From positions 1 through 54,902 of the forward strand of contig JAFZRU010000024.1 of NCBI GenBank assembly GCA_017619755.1: a DNA stretch of 54,902 nucleotides. The letters are read 5' to 3'. The position numbers were made by a program, and so were the translations under genes. Origin of the DNA: Prevotella sp. Lineage in GTDB: Bacteria > Bacteroidota > Bacteroidia > Bacteroidales > Bacteroidaceae. Under the pieces are notes generated by a model. The model saw nothing but the letters and a program-made list of their open reading frames with translations, was not told the DNA's origin and did not search any database. Of this stretch, positions 1 through 9,091 are shown in pieces (within the stretch, counting starts at the first letter, position 1; each line of letters starts with the position of its first letter).

Positions 1-152
1 CTTGGTCGCTAATAAAAAATTATAAAATATATAAAAATTTTTCATCAACAAACCTGAAACGCTGGACGCTTAGGAAAACGCCTGAAGGCGGGAACAAAAA
101 GGGGAAAAAACATTCTAACAACACGCGAGCCAAGAGGCCATCATTGCTGTAG

Positions 153-173
153 GGGTGGACTTTATGTCCATCC
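153..173. repeat. Short hairpin, 8-bp stem
   Basis: GGGTGGAC (153-160) pairs with GTCCATCC (166-173), with one G-T wobble and a TTTAT loop. It is followed by a run rich in CGCTCGC. It looks like a dispersed intergenic palindrome rather than a terminator because no T run follows. Confidence 0.5.
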
Positions 174-228
174 GCTCGCTCGGCAGGGCGAATGTTTGAC
201 TATATTTTCAACACTGAAAGATTTGGAT

Positions 229-275
229 AGATTTTGAATAGATTTGTGAGATTTGAATAGATTTGTAAGATTTGA
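229..275. repeat. AT-rich imperfect tandem repeat
   Basis: Repeats of GATTTGAATA and GATTTGTRA alternate, giving a period of about 19-20 bp. No coding function is apparent. Confidence 0.5.
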
Positions 276-279
276 CTTT

Positions 280-326
280 CGTCTATTAGTGGTTGCGTCT
301 GCTTTGCATCCGCGACCGTTGGTTCT
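280..326. repeat. 47-bp dispersed hairpin repeat, copy 1
   Basis: The core at 291-317 folds as GGTTGCG/CGCGACC with an inner TGC/GCA and a TTT loop. The same 47 bp recurs at 8908-8954 with one mismatch. The repeat lies outside genes, as is usual for REP-like elements. Confidence 0.75.
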
Positions 327-577
327 CGCCGGAGGCGACCACTTTTGCTATTCGCTGAGCCGAACATCGGCCTCTCGCTTTTCATTAAAACACCTCAACA
401 CCTCAAATAACGACCATTTCCAAATTAGGAAAGAACGATTCCACATAGGCCAAAATGTATTCATCAAAAACAAACCTATTGTTTACAATAATTTACGAAA
501 AATAACATTTCGCACCCAATGTTACAAAAAATAAAAAAAAAGAGATGAAATGTATCACGTAATCCATATATTTTATG

Positions 578-585
578 TACCTTTG
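578..585 (+). promoter_or_regulatory. Probable -7 box (TACCTTTG)
   Basis: Matches the Bacteroidota -7 consensus TAnnTTTG. It lies about 180 nt before the start of the 1645-residue protein, which would give an unusually long leader. No riboswitch was recognised in that leader. Confidence 0.5.
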
Positions 586-768
586 CAGCCGCAACGCGAA
601 AATATTCTCAGGATTTCACTGAAACGTCTGTGTAATCTACTTGATGAATCAAATTTTATGAACTTTGTGGTACTAAAAATCCACCCTCTCAACAAATGTC
701 TTCAACTGCGACATTCATAACGAGAATCAAAATCACTTAATCATAATTATTAACTAAAACTTAACAAC

Positions 769-3700
769 ATGAGAAAAAAATTATCTTTGTTTTTAACTCT
801 GTTCCTATTGTTGATGGGATCAGGGACCGCATGGGCTACATTCAGTTGGGATGGCACTCATGGCATTTGGAAATTTACTGAAAATGTAAACATCTCTAAT
901 TTCACTGGAGATGGATGGAGTGCAAATAATAATGGAGATGAAGCTTGGAAAACCTTTTCTAACGCTTCAACCGCATGCTCAAGTAACAACACATTAGTTC
1001 AAAATTGGGGTTTCGACCACATCGGGTTCAATGGAACACCCCATATTTATAGCTATAATTCTGATTATGCCAGAGGGTTGAAGCTTCCCGCAGGTCAAAC
1101 CATTGGTATCAATGTCTTTAAAGGATATGTGGTGACCATCACCGCAAGCACTAAAACAACGAAATGGAACGCTAATACCCAACAAAATGACCCTAGAGGA
1201 TCCAGTGTTAATTGCTCTTTCACAAATGTGAGAAGCACCCCTGAAACTACATCCAGTTCTCACTTTGGATATGAAGAAAAAACCATTACTGTCGTTGCTA
1301 AAGAGGATGGTTGGGTCACGATGACAAATACAGGTGCTGTTAACAGCTATAGAGACCTCTACATCACCCAAATAACGATGGAGTCGAAACCTACTATGTC
1401 TTGGACAAAGAATGAGCAACAACTCTCCTTTGACAAGGGAGACCTCGTAGCTTTCGATTATGTAGAGCCTACTCTCGAAGTAGCCTGCCTTCCCCAAGGA
1501 ACGAATGTATATGTTACAGTGGATAATGTGATTGACAATTGTGTTAAAGTCAAATCGCAATCTTGGGACTATAATGGCAACCTTAGTTGGGAACTCTATT
1601 TGCTTGACAAGGGTAATGCCACGGTGACGGCACACGCTGTGACCGACTATGGTAATGGCCAGGAAATATTGACCGCATCTTACTTTATTGTTGTTGACGT
1701 CGATGAATATACCTGGGAGATGGATGAGAATGACCCATACAAATATATACTCACGGGAGCGGGTGCCATTCTCGACCCATACATGAAAGCCGTTCCTTAT
1801 ATTACTATGACTTACGGCGACCCGGATGAAGTGGGTGTCGTTGTTGAGAGGAATGATCATTTCGTAGCAAACATTATAGATCCTGATGGCAACCGTGCAG
1901 TCATACTTGACAACAACAAATTGCCTATCCATGGTACATTCTACAAATTCGAGCCGCAAATCGATGGCAAATTTAATCTTTGGCTGAACATGTACAATGA
2001 TGGCTGTGCTGTTCTCATCGATGCCACAGACCCGACACATCCTGTAGATAATATGCCCTCTGGATTCTTTGAAGAAGGATATAATGATATAGCTGTTCAA
2101 GGCGGCCATACCTATTATCTCTTTGGAATCACTCCTGATATCGCATCTAATTATCCAGCGGCGTATTACGGAGACTGGCAATACTACAACCCTAATGGTT
2201 ACAATAAATGGACCATTGCCGAACTGTCAGCATTCAGATTCGAACCTAAAGGTGAATTGATTTACCATCACAAAGGCGTGGTGTATAAGGATGGAAAGTT
2301 CTACGACATCGATGGAACTACTGTGCTGTATGATACTCCCAAGCAGCCCCTTGGTGGTCATGTGGAATATGTTCTCGAATACTATCCTGATGACAGCAAC
2401 AAAGGAACAACTAAAATTAAGCCAGACGGCACATTGGAAGTCGACGAGAATTTCCATGGTGCCATTGCTGTGAAAGCCACCATTAAATCAGCTCCTGGTC
2501 CTAACGGCACTGTGCTCAACCGCGACTACTACATTGTCACCGTACCTTACAAGACCCACGACTGGTGGTTCACAGAGTCTGTCAACCCGAAAGAGTTGGT
2601 GGAAGACCGTCCCGCTGCACAAAAGCAAGACTTCACCACATGGGGTGTCACCTACAAGGTGCTTCGTCCAGAGTACAAGACAGTGACCATCAACGGACAA
2701 AGCCAGACATTGCGTCTCCGCAAGGAAGTGAAAGACCCCGTACTCTGCAGTTCCAAGTTCATCCATGGCAACAATGCAGGATATGTCATCCAGACCGCCG
2801 GTCTTCTCTTCGATGCCCAAGCCAAGCGTTTCGGTGTGAACACCGACATGAGTTATGTAGGACTGAAGCAAACGGATGAAAACGGTAATGTCATCACCGT
2901 CAATGATGCGAATGGCATCCCCATCGACCAATATCTCACCGACTGGAACATCGATGAAGAAGCTTTGGAAAGAGACGAGCAAATCTCCGATTACGCTTAT
3001 TTCAAGACCACAGCCGACACTTACGGATATCCCACCAACCTCGTGACCATGGCCACAGAGTCCTCGTTGATCATCCCCGACCTGGAGGAAGGCCAGCACA
3101 TCCGCATCTACTGGAAGCGTCACAACAAGTTCAAGGGTGACAAATATACCGCTACAGGTGTCACCGACCTCGAAGGCACTGACATCACTGGTAATTTCTG
3201 GATTGGCAACGGTAACGACTATACTGAGTTCATCGCCAAGGGCGGCAATGCCACCTTCACACTCAACGACAACGACGCCAACACCAGCTGGACCGACATC
3301 TACCGCATCACCGTGGGTGAAGTGGGCGAGTTCCTCGACACCCGTCTCAACGTTCGTGGTGCCAGCATCATTTACAACCCCAGAAATGCCATTCCTCTGG
3401 TTGTCACCAATCCACAAGGAGAGACTGAATACATCGACTACCATGGCCAAAATCTGGCAGAGGACTATCCTGGCTACACAGATAAAGGCCACTGGGGACC
3501 GATTGCCCAATACAACGAGCCTTACATGATTGTGACCAACGACAACAACAACGAGACAGAAATCACATTTAATACTATGGGCGGCGTTGGCGGCAACAAC
3601 ATGTCAACAACATTCAATATTGCTGGCAATGTAGGAACCCCACTTACCATGAATGGCAACAAGATCAAGTTCAAGGGCAACGGTTACGTAGCTGTCGTGG

Positions 3701-5706
3701 GCAACCAAAAGAGTGGGGACTACGTCATCAACACCGACACCGTGACCATCGCTTACGGCACCGTGGATTTCCAAACCTATCCTCATACTTGGGACTTCAG
3801 CAAAATCGGTGTCAACACCACTACGCCAGCCGTGCTGAATTCAGCATACACCAACGGCACCGGCATCAACTGGTACAAGAAGAACCAATGGGGCGACCCC
3901 AACACTAAGGACGAGAAGAACTTCAAGTTGTGGCAACCCGCCACCGACGTGGAAGGCGAATGGATCCTCAACGGCTACCAGAAGAGCATCAAGGCCTCCA
4001 TGTTCGCACAAGGCTCACAGCTCTCCGACGGCTTCAATGCCCTCGAAGAAACCAAGGGCTTGGGCATCTTCCTGAGAAAGGGTAAGTCAGGCAGCTATTT
4101 CGGCTATACCATGACAAAAGATACTGAAGACTATGGACCTTACGATGAATCCATCGGTCTCGATATGCTCCGCTACGGTACCATCAATGGCCAAGGCTAC
4201 TTGAAGTTCCCGAAAGCAAGAGCAGGCCATAGCTATATCATCCGCGTGCCAGCCGTGTCGAAGTCCAATGGTGAGCGAGTCTATATCTGCGCCGACGGCA
4301 CACCTACCGCATATCAAGAGCAATATGCCAATGGCGGCAACGGCTCTGCAGCCGACATCACCGAACTGGCAGCCAACGAAGATGGCAACAACAGGTACTT
4401 CGTGCCAGCAGAGGATGGTGACGTCTATATCGACGTAACCGACATGAAGGTCTTCAAGATCGGTGTCACCAGCACCTTCAAAAACCTGAAATCCTACGGA
4501 TCGAAGAGCTACGCTACCGAGAGCCGCCACCACAACGAGCGCTACGACCTCAGCGGCTACTTCACTGGCGACGAGGTGTTAGCTTACAAGGCTACTGCTT
4601 TCGCCGAGGCGGAAGGTCGTGAAATGATTGTAGACGACGACAACACCGACGGTGTGCGAACACTTAGTGCTGGCAAGCTGACACTCGAGCCTGTCGATGT
4701 AGCTGACGCCAACACAGGTGTGATCCTCATCGGCCAAGCAAAGGCTGAAAACGGACACTTCAACGAACTCCCACTCTTCGTAAAGGACGTGAACACTGAC
4801 CTCACCAGCAACAGTGGCAACTTGCTCAAACCGGTCTTCGTGAACGGCAACGGCGACTCCAACTGGGGAACAGGCACGAATTACATCCTCACCAGGTCAT
4901 ACACCACTCCTCAAGGCAAATCTGTCACCGGCCCACTCGCATTCTACAAGGCTTCCAACATTACTCCGTCTATGGACAAATACCAGAACCTGGCCTACCT
5001 CGACCTGACTGGCCTCATCTCTGAGAATGGTGGAAACCAGACCGTAACAAAAACGTACGCACTCGCTGCTGGTGATGCTTTCTCATCGGGAGAGACTGTG
5101 ACTGTTTGTGACGGTACAGCTACCATCACTTACGGTAAGACAGGTGGAAACCAATTCACCGCTGCAGTAGCAGATGATCATTTATCCGACTTTCCTGCTT
5201 ATACAGAAGGCAATGGTACGAATGGTAACAAAGAGTATGGCACATTCTACACGATTGTTCCCCAAAACGATGGCACCATTGAAGTGGCTGTGGTCTTGAA
5301 TGCTGATAAGAATTTCTATGTGTCAGAAGATGGCGAAACCTTGGTCGATTACTGCGGCATCACCAAGCCAGAAAAGTATTACGGCACCTTCACCTTTGAC
5401 GTGAAGGCCGGCAAGAGCTATATGATTTGGTGCAATGGTTCCAAGCTCGGTTTCTACGGCTTCAACTACAGCTACCAGCAGGCTGCCGGTTCGACCTCTG
5501 GTGCCAACTATGACATGTTCTGGTTCATCGACGAGGAAGAAGAGCTCGACGGCATCGAGAACATCTCTTTGGAGGAAATCCTTGCTGGCGGTCTCATCGA
5601 GACAGAGAATGCTGTCTATTACAACCTCAACGGCCAGAAGCTCAATGGCAAGCCGAGCCAGAAGGGTATCTACATCTGCAACGGCAAGAAAATCTATGTT
5701 AAATAA
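769..5706 (+). CDS. Very large exported protein with C-terminal sorting-type tail
   Basis: A 1645-residue protein. Residues 1-23 form a clear signal peptide (basic MRKK, hydrophobic core, cut near TAWA). The body is rich in Asn, Asp, Gly, Thr and aromatic residues, as in beta-sandwich surface proteins, and I recognise no catalytic motif. The last ~35 residues read YNLNGQKL...GIYICNGKKIYVK, the type of tail found on type IX-secreted proteins of Prevotella-like bacteria (family knowledge). Surface exposure or secretion is therefore inferred. It is followed after 19 nt by a small peptide gene and then by a strong hairpin, so these two genes probably form one transcript. Substrate and role are unknown; adhesin or carbohydrate-binding roles are possible. 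Confidence 0.85.
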   Translation: MRKKLSLFLTLFLLLMGSGTAWATFSWDGTHGIWKFTENVNISNFTGDGWSANNNGDEAWKTFSNASTACSSNNTLVQNWGFDHIGFNGTPHIYSYNSDYARGLKLPAGQTIGINVFKGYVVTITASTKTTKWNANTQQNDPRGSSVNCSFTNVRSTPETTSSSHFGYEEKTITVVAKEDGWVTMTNTGAVNSYRDLYITQITMESKPTMSWTKNEQQLSFDKGDLVAFDYVEPTLEVACLPQGTNVYVTVDNVIDNCVKVKSQSWDYNGNLSWELYLLDKGNATVTAHAVTDYGNGQEILTASYFIVVDVDEYTWEMDENDPYKYILTGAGAILDPYMKAVPYITMTYGDPDEVGVVVERNDHFVANIIDPDGNRAVILDNNKLPIHGTFYKFEPQIDGKFNLWLNMYNDGCAVLIDATDPTHPVDNMPSGFFEEGYNDIAVQGGHTYYLFGITPDIASNYPAAYYGDWQYYNPNGYNKWTIAELSAFRFEPKGELIYHHKGVVYKDGKFYDIDGTTVLYDTPKQPLGGHVEYVLEYYPDDSNKGTTKIKPDGTLEVDENFHGAIAVKATIKSAPGPNGTVLNRDYYIVTVPYKTHDWWFTESVNPKELVEDRPAAQKQDFTTWGVTYKVLRPEYKTVTINGQSQTLRLRKEVKDPVLCSSKFIHGNNAGYVIQTAGLLFDAQAKRFGVNTDMSYVGLKQTDENGNVITVNDANGIPIDQYLTDWNIDEEALERDEQISDYAYFKTTADTYGYPTNLVTMATESSLIIPDLEEGQHIRIYWKRHNKFKGDKYTATGVTDLEGTDITGNFWIGNGNDYTEFIAKGGNATFTLNDNDANTSWTDIYRITVGEVGEFLDTRLNVRGASIIYNPRNAIPLVVTNPQGETEYIDYHGQNLAEDYPGYTDKGHWGPIAQYNEPYMIVTNDNNNETEITFNTMGGVGGNNMSTTFNIAGNVGTPLTMNGNKIKFKGNGYVAVVGNQKSGDYVINTDTVTIAYGTVDFQTYPHTWDFSKIGVNTTTPAVLNSAYTNGTGINWYKKNQWGDPNTKDEKNFKLWQPATDVEGEWILNGYQKSIKASMFAQGSQLSDGFNALEETKGLGIFLRKGKSGSYFGYTMTKDTEDYGPYDESIGLDMLRYGTINGQGYLKFPKARAGHSYIIRVPAVSKSNGERVYICADGTPTAYQEQYANGGNGSAADITELAANEDGNNRYFVPAEDGDVYIDVTDMKVFKIGVTSTFKNLKSYGSKSYATESRHHNERYDLSGYFTGDEVLAYKATAFAEAEGREMIVDDDNTDGVRTLSAGKLTLEPVDVADANTGVILIGQAKAENGHFNELPLFVKDVNTDLTSNSGNLLKPVFVNGNGDSNWGTGTNYILTRSYTTPQGKSVTGPLAFYKASNITPSMDKYQNLAYLDLTGLISENGGNQTVTKTYALAAGDAFSSGETVTVCDGTATITYGKTGGNQFTAAVADDHLSDFPAYTEGNGTNGNKEYGTFYTIVPQNDGTIEVAVVLNADKNFYVSEDGETLVDYCGITKPEKYYGTFTFDVKAGKSYMIWCNGSKLGFYGFNYSYQQAAGSTSGANYDMFWFIDEEEELDGIENISLEEILAGGLIETENAVYYNLNGQKLNGKPSQKGIYICNGKKIYVK

Positions 5707-5725
5707 TTAGCAACGAGAAGATATC

Positions 5726-5911
5726 ATGTACAAGAAATATGTAGCACCTGAGACAGAAGTTGTCACTCTCAACCTATTTAACTCCGTGTTGGCCCCCGGC
5801 GATGTCGGCGGCTCAGGAGAAGCCAACGATGACCCTTGGGCAAACACCATGGATTTGGACTTGGAAGAGGACGACGATGCCCAGGTTACGAGCAAATCTC
5901 TTTGGGAATAA
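5726..5911 (+). CDS. Small acidic peptide, 61 residues
   Basis: Begins MYKKYVAPETEVVTLNL, a head that resembles many short Bacteroidota peptides of the form KK(Y)xxPxxEVVxL. It continues with a Gly-rich stretch (GDVGGSG) and an acidic tail (LDLEEDDD). There is no signal peptide and no known domain. The start is 20 nt after the stop of the large exported protein and the gene is followed by a 12-bp-stem hairpin, so it is probably co-transcribed with the upstream gene. Its position just before a C10-protease-like gene recalls the small protein inhibitors encoded beside C10 proteases, but no sequence match supports that. Function unknown. Confidence 0.6.
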   Translation: MYKKYVAPETEVVTLNLFNSVLAPGDVGGSGEANDDPWANTMDLDLEEDDDAQVTSKSLWE

Positions 5912-5959
5912 TCCCCTCTCTGACCGAAAGGCATGAATGATGCCATCTTCGGAACATGC

Positions 5960-5991
5960 AATCCCCCCTCGCCTTTTGACGAGGGGGGATT
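5960..5991 (+). terminator. Strong hairpin, probable terminator
   Basis: AATCCCCCCTCG and CGAGGGGGGATT form a perfect 12-bp stem with an 8-nt loop, followed by TTATAAAATT. It separates the small peptide gene from the C10-like gene. Confidence 0.7.
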
Positions 5992-6021
5992 TATAAAATT
6001 TAGATTAAAATCACTCTCTCC

Positions 6022-8802
6022 ATGATGAAGAAAAGAAGCATTGCCGTCGTCACCACACTCTTTGCAACTCTTGCACTGACGGCCTCGCCCATAGACTGTG
6101 ACATGGCTAAGAAGAAAGCCAAGACCTTCCTCCAAGAAAAGGGAAGGGGGGCGCTGCAACTCACACCTGTCACGATCCGGCAGTCAACAGCCGAACCCTA
6201 CCATGTGTTCAACACCGGCATGGGCGAAGGCTTCGTCATCATCGCCGGCGACAACCATTGTGGCGACATCCTGGCCTATACGACCAAGGGGAGTTTTGAC
6301 AATTCAGACCTCCCCGAAGGATTGGCGGCATTGCTCGACAGCTATGTTTCTGAGGTGGCAGCCGCTCCAGCACGGGAGCAAGCGACACCGACGGCATCCA
6401 CCACACGGCAGGTCATCACCCCCATGGTGGAGACCGCATGGGGGCAGGGTGCACCCTACAACGCGATGTGCCGCACGGCAGCAGACAAGCAGGCCGTCGC
6501 AGGATACGGTGCTGTGGCTATGGCGCAGGTGCTTCATTACCACCACGCATGGCTTGGTGCCACCACCACCATCCCCGGCTACACCACTTCCAACGGCGAC
6601 ACCTATGAGTCCCTCTCCGCCACCACCTTCGACTGGGAACATATCACCACCCACTATGCCGACCACTCCACAGAAACGGAAAAGACCGCCGTGGCACAAC
6701 TCATGCTCTACGCTGGAAGGGCAATGAAGACGGCCTACGGCACCACCTCCTCCCTCTCCGACATCGCGGCTTGTGCCAACGCCCTCAACAACTACTTCGG
6801 CTTCGAGAACGAAGCACGGCTGCTCTCCGCCGACCAGTGCGGTGTGGGGGAATGGGAGAACATCATCTACCACGAACTGCTCCATGGCCGCCCCGTCGTC
6901 TATGCCGCTAATAACGCGCTGAACAGCACACACCCCTTCATCGTGGATGGCTGTGACAGCCAAGGCTTCTATCACATCAACTGGGGACAGGAAGGGAAAT
7001 ACGACGGTTACTACCGCCTGCAAGCCGTCAACCTCGCCTCGCTCTCCAACGAAAAGAACGCCCCAAACTATGGCTACTCTCTCAACCACCGAGCCGTCGT
7101 GGGTATCTCACCCTTCGCCGTGGAAGATGACTACGGCACACCCATAGGTGACGCCCCCACCGCCACCGCCGACGACCTCGTGGTGACCAGTGTGGAACAA
7201 GTGGAAGGAAACACGCTGTGGAAAGTGGTGAGACTCACCGTGGAGAACCATGGCACCCGTGACTACCTTGGGACAATAAGCCTACAACTCGACGGTCTCT
7301 ACCTCAGTTCGGAAAATCTTAACGCTCCTGCGGGAGAAGAAGGATACGTGGATTTCTACTGCACGAAAGAGGCAGGCACCTACGTCCTCAAACTCGTGGA
7401 AAAGAGTTCCGAACGCATCATCTACCAAAACGAAGCCTTCACGCTACAAGACACGTCGGGAAACAGCACCGCACCATCTCTCTTGTCCTATCAGACATTG
7501 GAAATCGACGAACAAACCAAGACGATGGCTGGCACCACACTAAACACAACGGTGACATTGAACAACAGCAGCGGGAATGCCTACTACGGCTCCGTCTCAC
7601 TCACACTCAGCATCATCGAGGAGGGAGAGGAAGTGGCCTTCATCTTATCGAGAGAAAAAACAGTCACCATACCAGTCGCCATACCGGCAAGGACAGTAAA
7701 GACCTTCACCATCACCTCCCACGACCTCGCCATCGGCGACAAATTCTATTACACCCTTACCACGCCGAAGAAAACGGTAAGGAAAGGCGACGGCTTCAAC
7801 CCCTACACCACCGTGGAGGGATACCGCTACTGGACTGCCAGCGGGCGACAAAGGGCCAAGGCATGGGGAGAGGAGGTCGTCATCCCCGAAGCCGCTGCTG
7901 CCGTGAATTTTGAGGGATTAGACATCTCCAGCGTGACCATCATACCCAATAACAATCCTAACACACTCTACTATCTCAACGAGAACCAACCTATACCCTC
8001 CATCCTCGCCCAAGCCAACGTGGTGAAAGGAGGAAAGGCCACCAACATCACCTTCCACGACGGACACGACTTCTACGTGCCTGTAGCGTTCCGCGTAGCG
8101 GGGGAAGTGTCCTACTCACACACCACAATGTCTGCATGCGACGGAAAGAAAGGATGGGAGACCATCGTGCTTCCTTTTGGCGTGCAAAACGTCACGGCGG
8201 AAGGGAGGCAACTGGACTGGTTCCATCCTGGTAACCATAAAAATTGCGACTTCCTCTTGGGAGAACTCGCCTCGATGAGCAAAAGCACCGTCATCTTCAA
8301 CCCTGCCGAAGAATGGAGGCCCTGCACACCTTATATCATAGGGGTTCCCGGCAACCAATGGGGAAGCCAATATGACCTCACCAACAAGGAAATGACTTTC
8401 AGCGCACAGAACACCATGGTGATGAAAACAGACGAGTGCGCCATAGTGAGCGGAAAGGTGCGATTCCATGGGGTCACATACGCCGACACCTTCTCTGACC
8501 TCACCATCAACGATGAAGGCTCTGCATTCATTGTCGATGACGAGCAGGAGGTCTTGCCTTTCCACGCCTTGCTCCATACCGGTGACGATGATATGGAGGA
8601 GGCACCCTTGAATTTCGCATCAATCAAGGGTGATGTGAACAACGACGGGTATGTCAACGTCGTGGATGTCACCATGCTGGTGAACCTGGTGCTGGGCCAG
8701 GACACGTTCGTGTTCATCCACCACCAAGCCGACATGGATGGCGATGGTCTTTTCTCCATCGTCGATATTACCCTCATCGTCAACAAAATCCTCAATCCTT
8801 GA
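6022..8802 (+). CDS. C10 (streptopain) family protein with dockerin-like tail, catalytic Cys replaced
   Basis: 926 residues. A signal peptide (about 1-22) is followed by a Spi-type C10 propeptide (to about 110), the C10 papain-like domain (about 125-360), beta-rich regions, and two dockerin-like calcium loops at the end (GDVNNDGYVNVVDV and ADMDGDGLFSIVDI). In C10 proteases the nucleophile sits in a TGCVATAMAQ-like motif. Here the motif is AGYGAVAMAQ, with Tyr162 (TAC, 6505-6507) in place of Cys. The catalytic His is kept (His304 in THPFIVDG), as is the HINWG motif. The protein is therefore probably proteolytically inactive, perhaps a binding or regulatory pseudo-enzyme. A TGC to TAC change needs only one transition, so a recent mutation is also possible. 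Confidence 0.88.
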   Translation: MMKKRSIAVVTTLFATLALTASPIDCDMAKKKAKTFLQEKGRGALQLTPVTIRQSTAEPYHVFNTGMGEGFVIIAGDNHCGDILAYTTKGSFDNSDLPEGLAALLDSYVSEVAAAPAREQATPTASTTRQVITPMVETAWGQGAPYNAMCRTAADKQAVAGYGAVAMAQVLHYHHAWLGATTTIPGYTTSNGDTYESLSATTFDWEHITTHYADHSTETEKTAVAQLMLYAGRAMKTAYGTTSSLSDIAACANALNNYFGFENEARLLSADQCGVGEWENIIYHELLHGRPVVYAANNALNSTHPFIVDGCDSQGFYHINWGQEGKYDGYYRLQAVNLASLSNEKNAPNYGYSLNHRAVVGISPFAVEDDYGTPIGDAPTATADDLVVTSVEQVEGNTLWKVVRLTVENHGTRDYLGTISLQLDGLYLSSENLNAPAGEEGYVDFYCTKEAGTYVLKLVEKSSERIIYQNEAFTLQDTSGNSTAPSLLSYQTLEIDEQTKTMAGTTLNTTVTLNNSSGNAYYGSVSLTLSIIEEGEEVAFILSREKTVTIPVAIPARTVKTFTITSHDLAIGDKFYYTLTTPKKTVRKGDGFNPYTTVEGYRYWTASGRQRAKAWGEEVVIPEAAAAVNFEGLDISSVTIIPNNNPNTLYYLNENQPIPSILAQANVVKGGKATNITFHDGHDFYVPVAFRVAGEVSYSHTTMSACDGKKGWETIVLPFGVQNVTAEGRQLDWFHPGNHKNCDFLLGELASMSKSTVIFNPAEEWRPCTPYIIGVPGNQWGSQYDLTNKEMTFSAQNTMVMKTDECAIVSGKVRFHGVTYADTFSDLTINDEGSAFIVDDEQEVLPFHALLHTGDDDMEEAPLNFASIKGDVNNDGYVNVVDVTMLVNLVLGQDTFVFIHHQADMDGDGLFSIVDITLIVNKILNP

Positions 8803-8907
8803 AAATAGGGTGCCCAATATATGAATCAATTTATCAAGAATTAGAGAATTAAAGAATTATAGCATTACAATAGCTGTATTGTTGAAAAAATTGACTTCCA
8901 CTTCGTA

Positions 8908-8954
8908 CGTCTATTTGTGGTTGCGTCTGCTTTGCATCCGCGACCGTTGGTTCT
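8908..8954. repeat. 47-bp dispersed hairpin repeat, copy 2
   Basis: Identical to 280-326 except for one base (T for A). The hairpin core is at 8919-8945. Confidence 0.75.
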
Positions 8955-9004
8955 GAAATTCTGATATTCGTGATAGAAAACAACATATTGGACACCCTAA
9001 TTTG

Positions 9005-9042
9005 GAAATGCAAAAGAAAAGTGAACTTTTCTTTTGCATTTC
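9005..9042. promoter_or_regulatory. 17-bp perfect inverted repeat, possible operator or terminator
   Basis: GAAATGCAAAAGAAAAG and its exact complement are separated by TGAA. The right arm contains TTTG (9033-9036), which lies 19 nt before the -7 box at 9056 and would be the -33 element of the nuclease gene. A protein bound here, or a cruciform, could block that promoter. Confidence 0.6.
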
Positions 9043-9055
9043 ACTCGTTATTTCG

Positions 9056-9063
9056 TAACTTTG
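9056..9063 (+). promoter_or_regulatory. -7 box (TAACTTTG) of the Rpn-type gene
   Basis: TAnnTTTG match with TTTG 19 nt upstream. The start codon is 28 nt downstream. Confidence 0.6.
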
Positions 9064-9091
9064 CCGCTACTCAACCATAAAACGCAAGAAA

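Larger units (their letters stand above)
1..768. other. Non-coding stretch with dispersed repeats
   Basis: No gene is supported here. The short open frames on both strands have no recognisable family, and the 93-codon plus-strand frame at 253-534 is largely a translation of the hairpin repeat at 280-326. The stretch contains a GGGTGGAC/GTCCATCC hairpin at 153-173, a run of GATTTGAATA-like direct repeats at about 229-275, the 47-bp hairpin repeat, and the promoter of the large exported-protein gene near 578. Confidence 0.7.
8803..9091. other. Intergenic region with repeats and operator-like palindrome
   Basis: No gene. It holds the motif TTATCAAGAATTAGAGAATT (8831-8850), the second 47-bp hairpin repeat, a 17-bp perfect palindrome and the promoter of the Rpn-type gene. 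Confidence 0.7.

Noticed and set aside
253-534. 93-codon open frame in the first intergenic region
   Set aside because: Mostly a translation of the hairpin repeat; no promoter, family or signal sequence.
994-2181. 395-codon open frame on the minus strand
   Set aside because: It lies wholly inside the large exported-protein gene, has Ile/Cys-rich composition without a family, and the plus-strand frame has the signal peptide and sorting tail.
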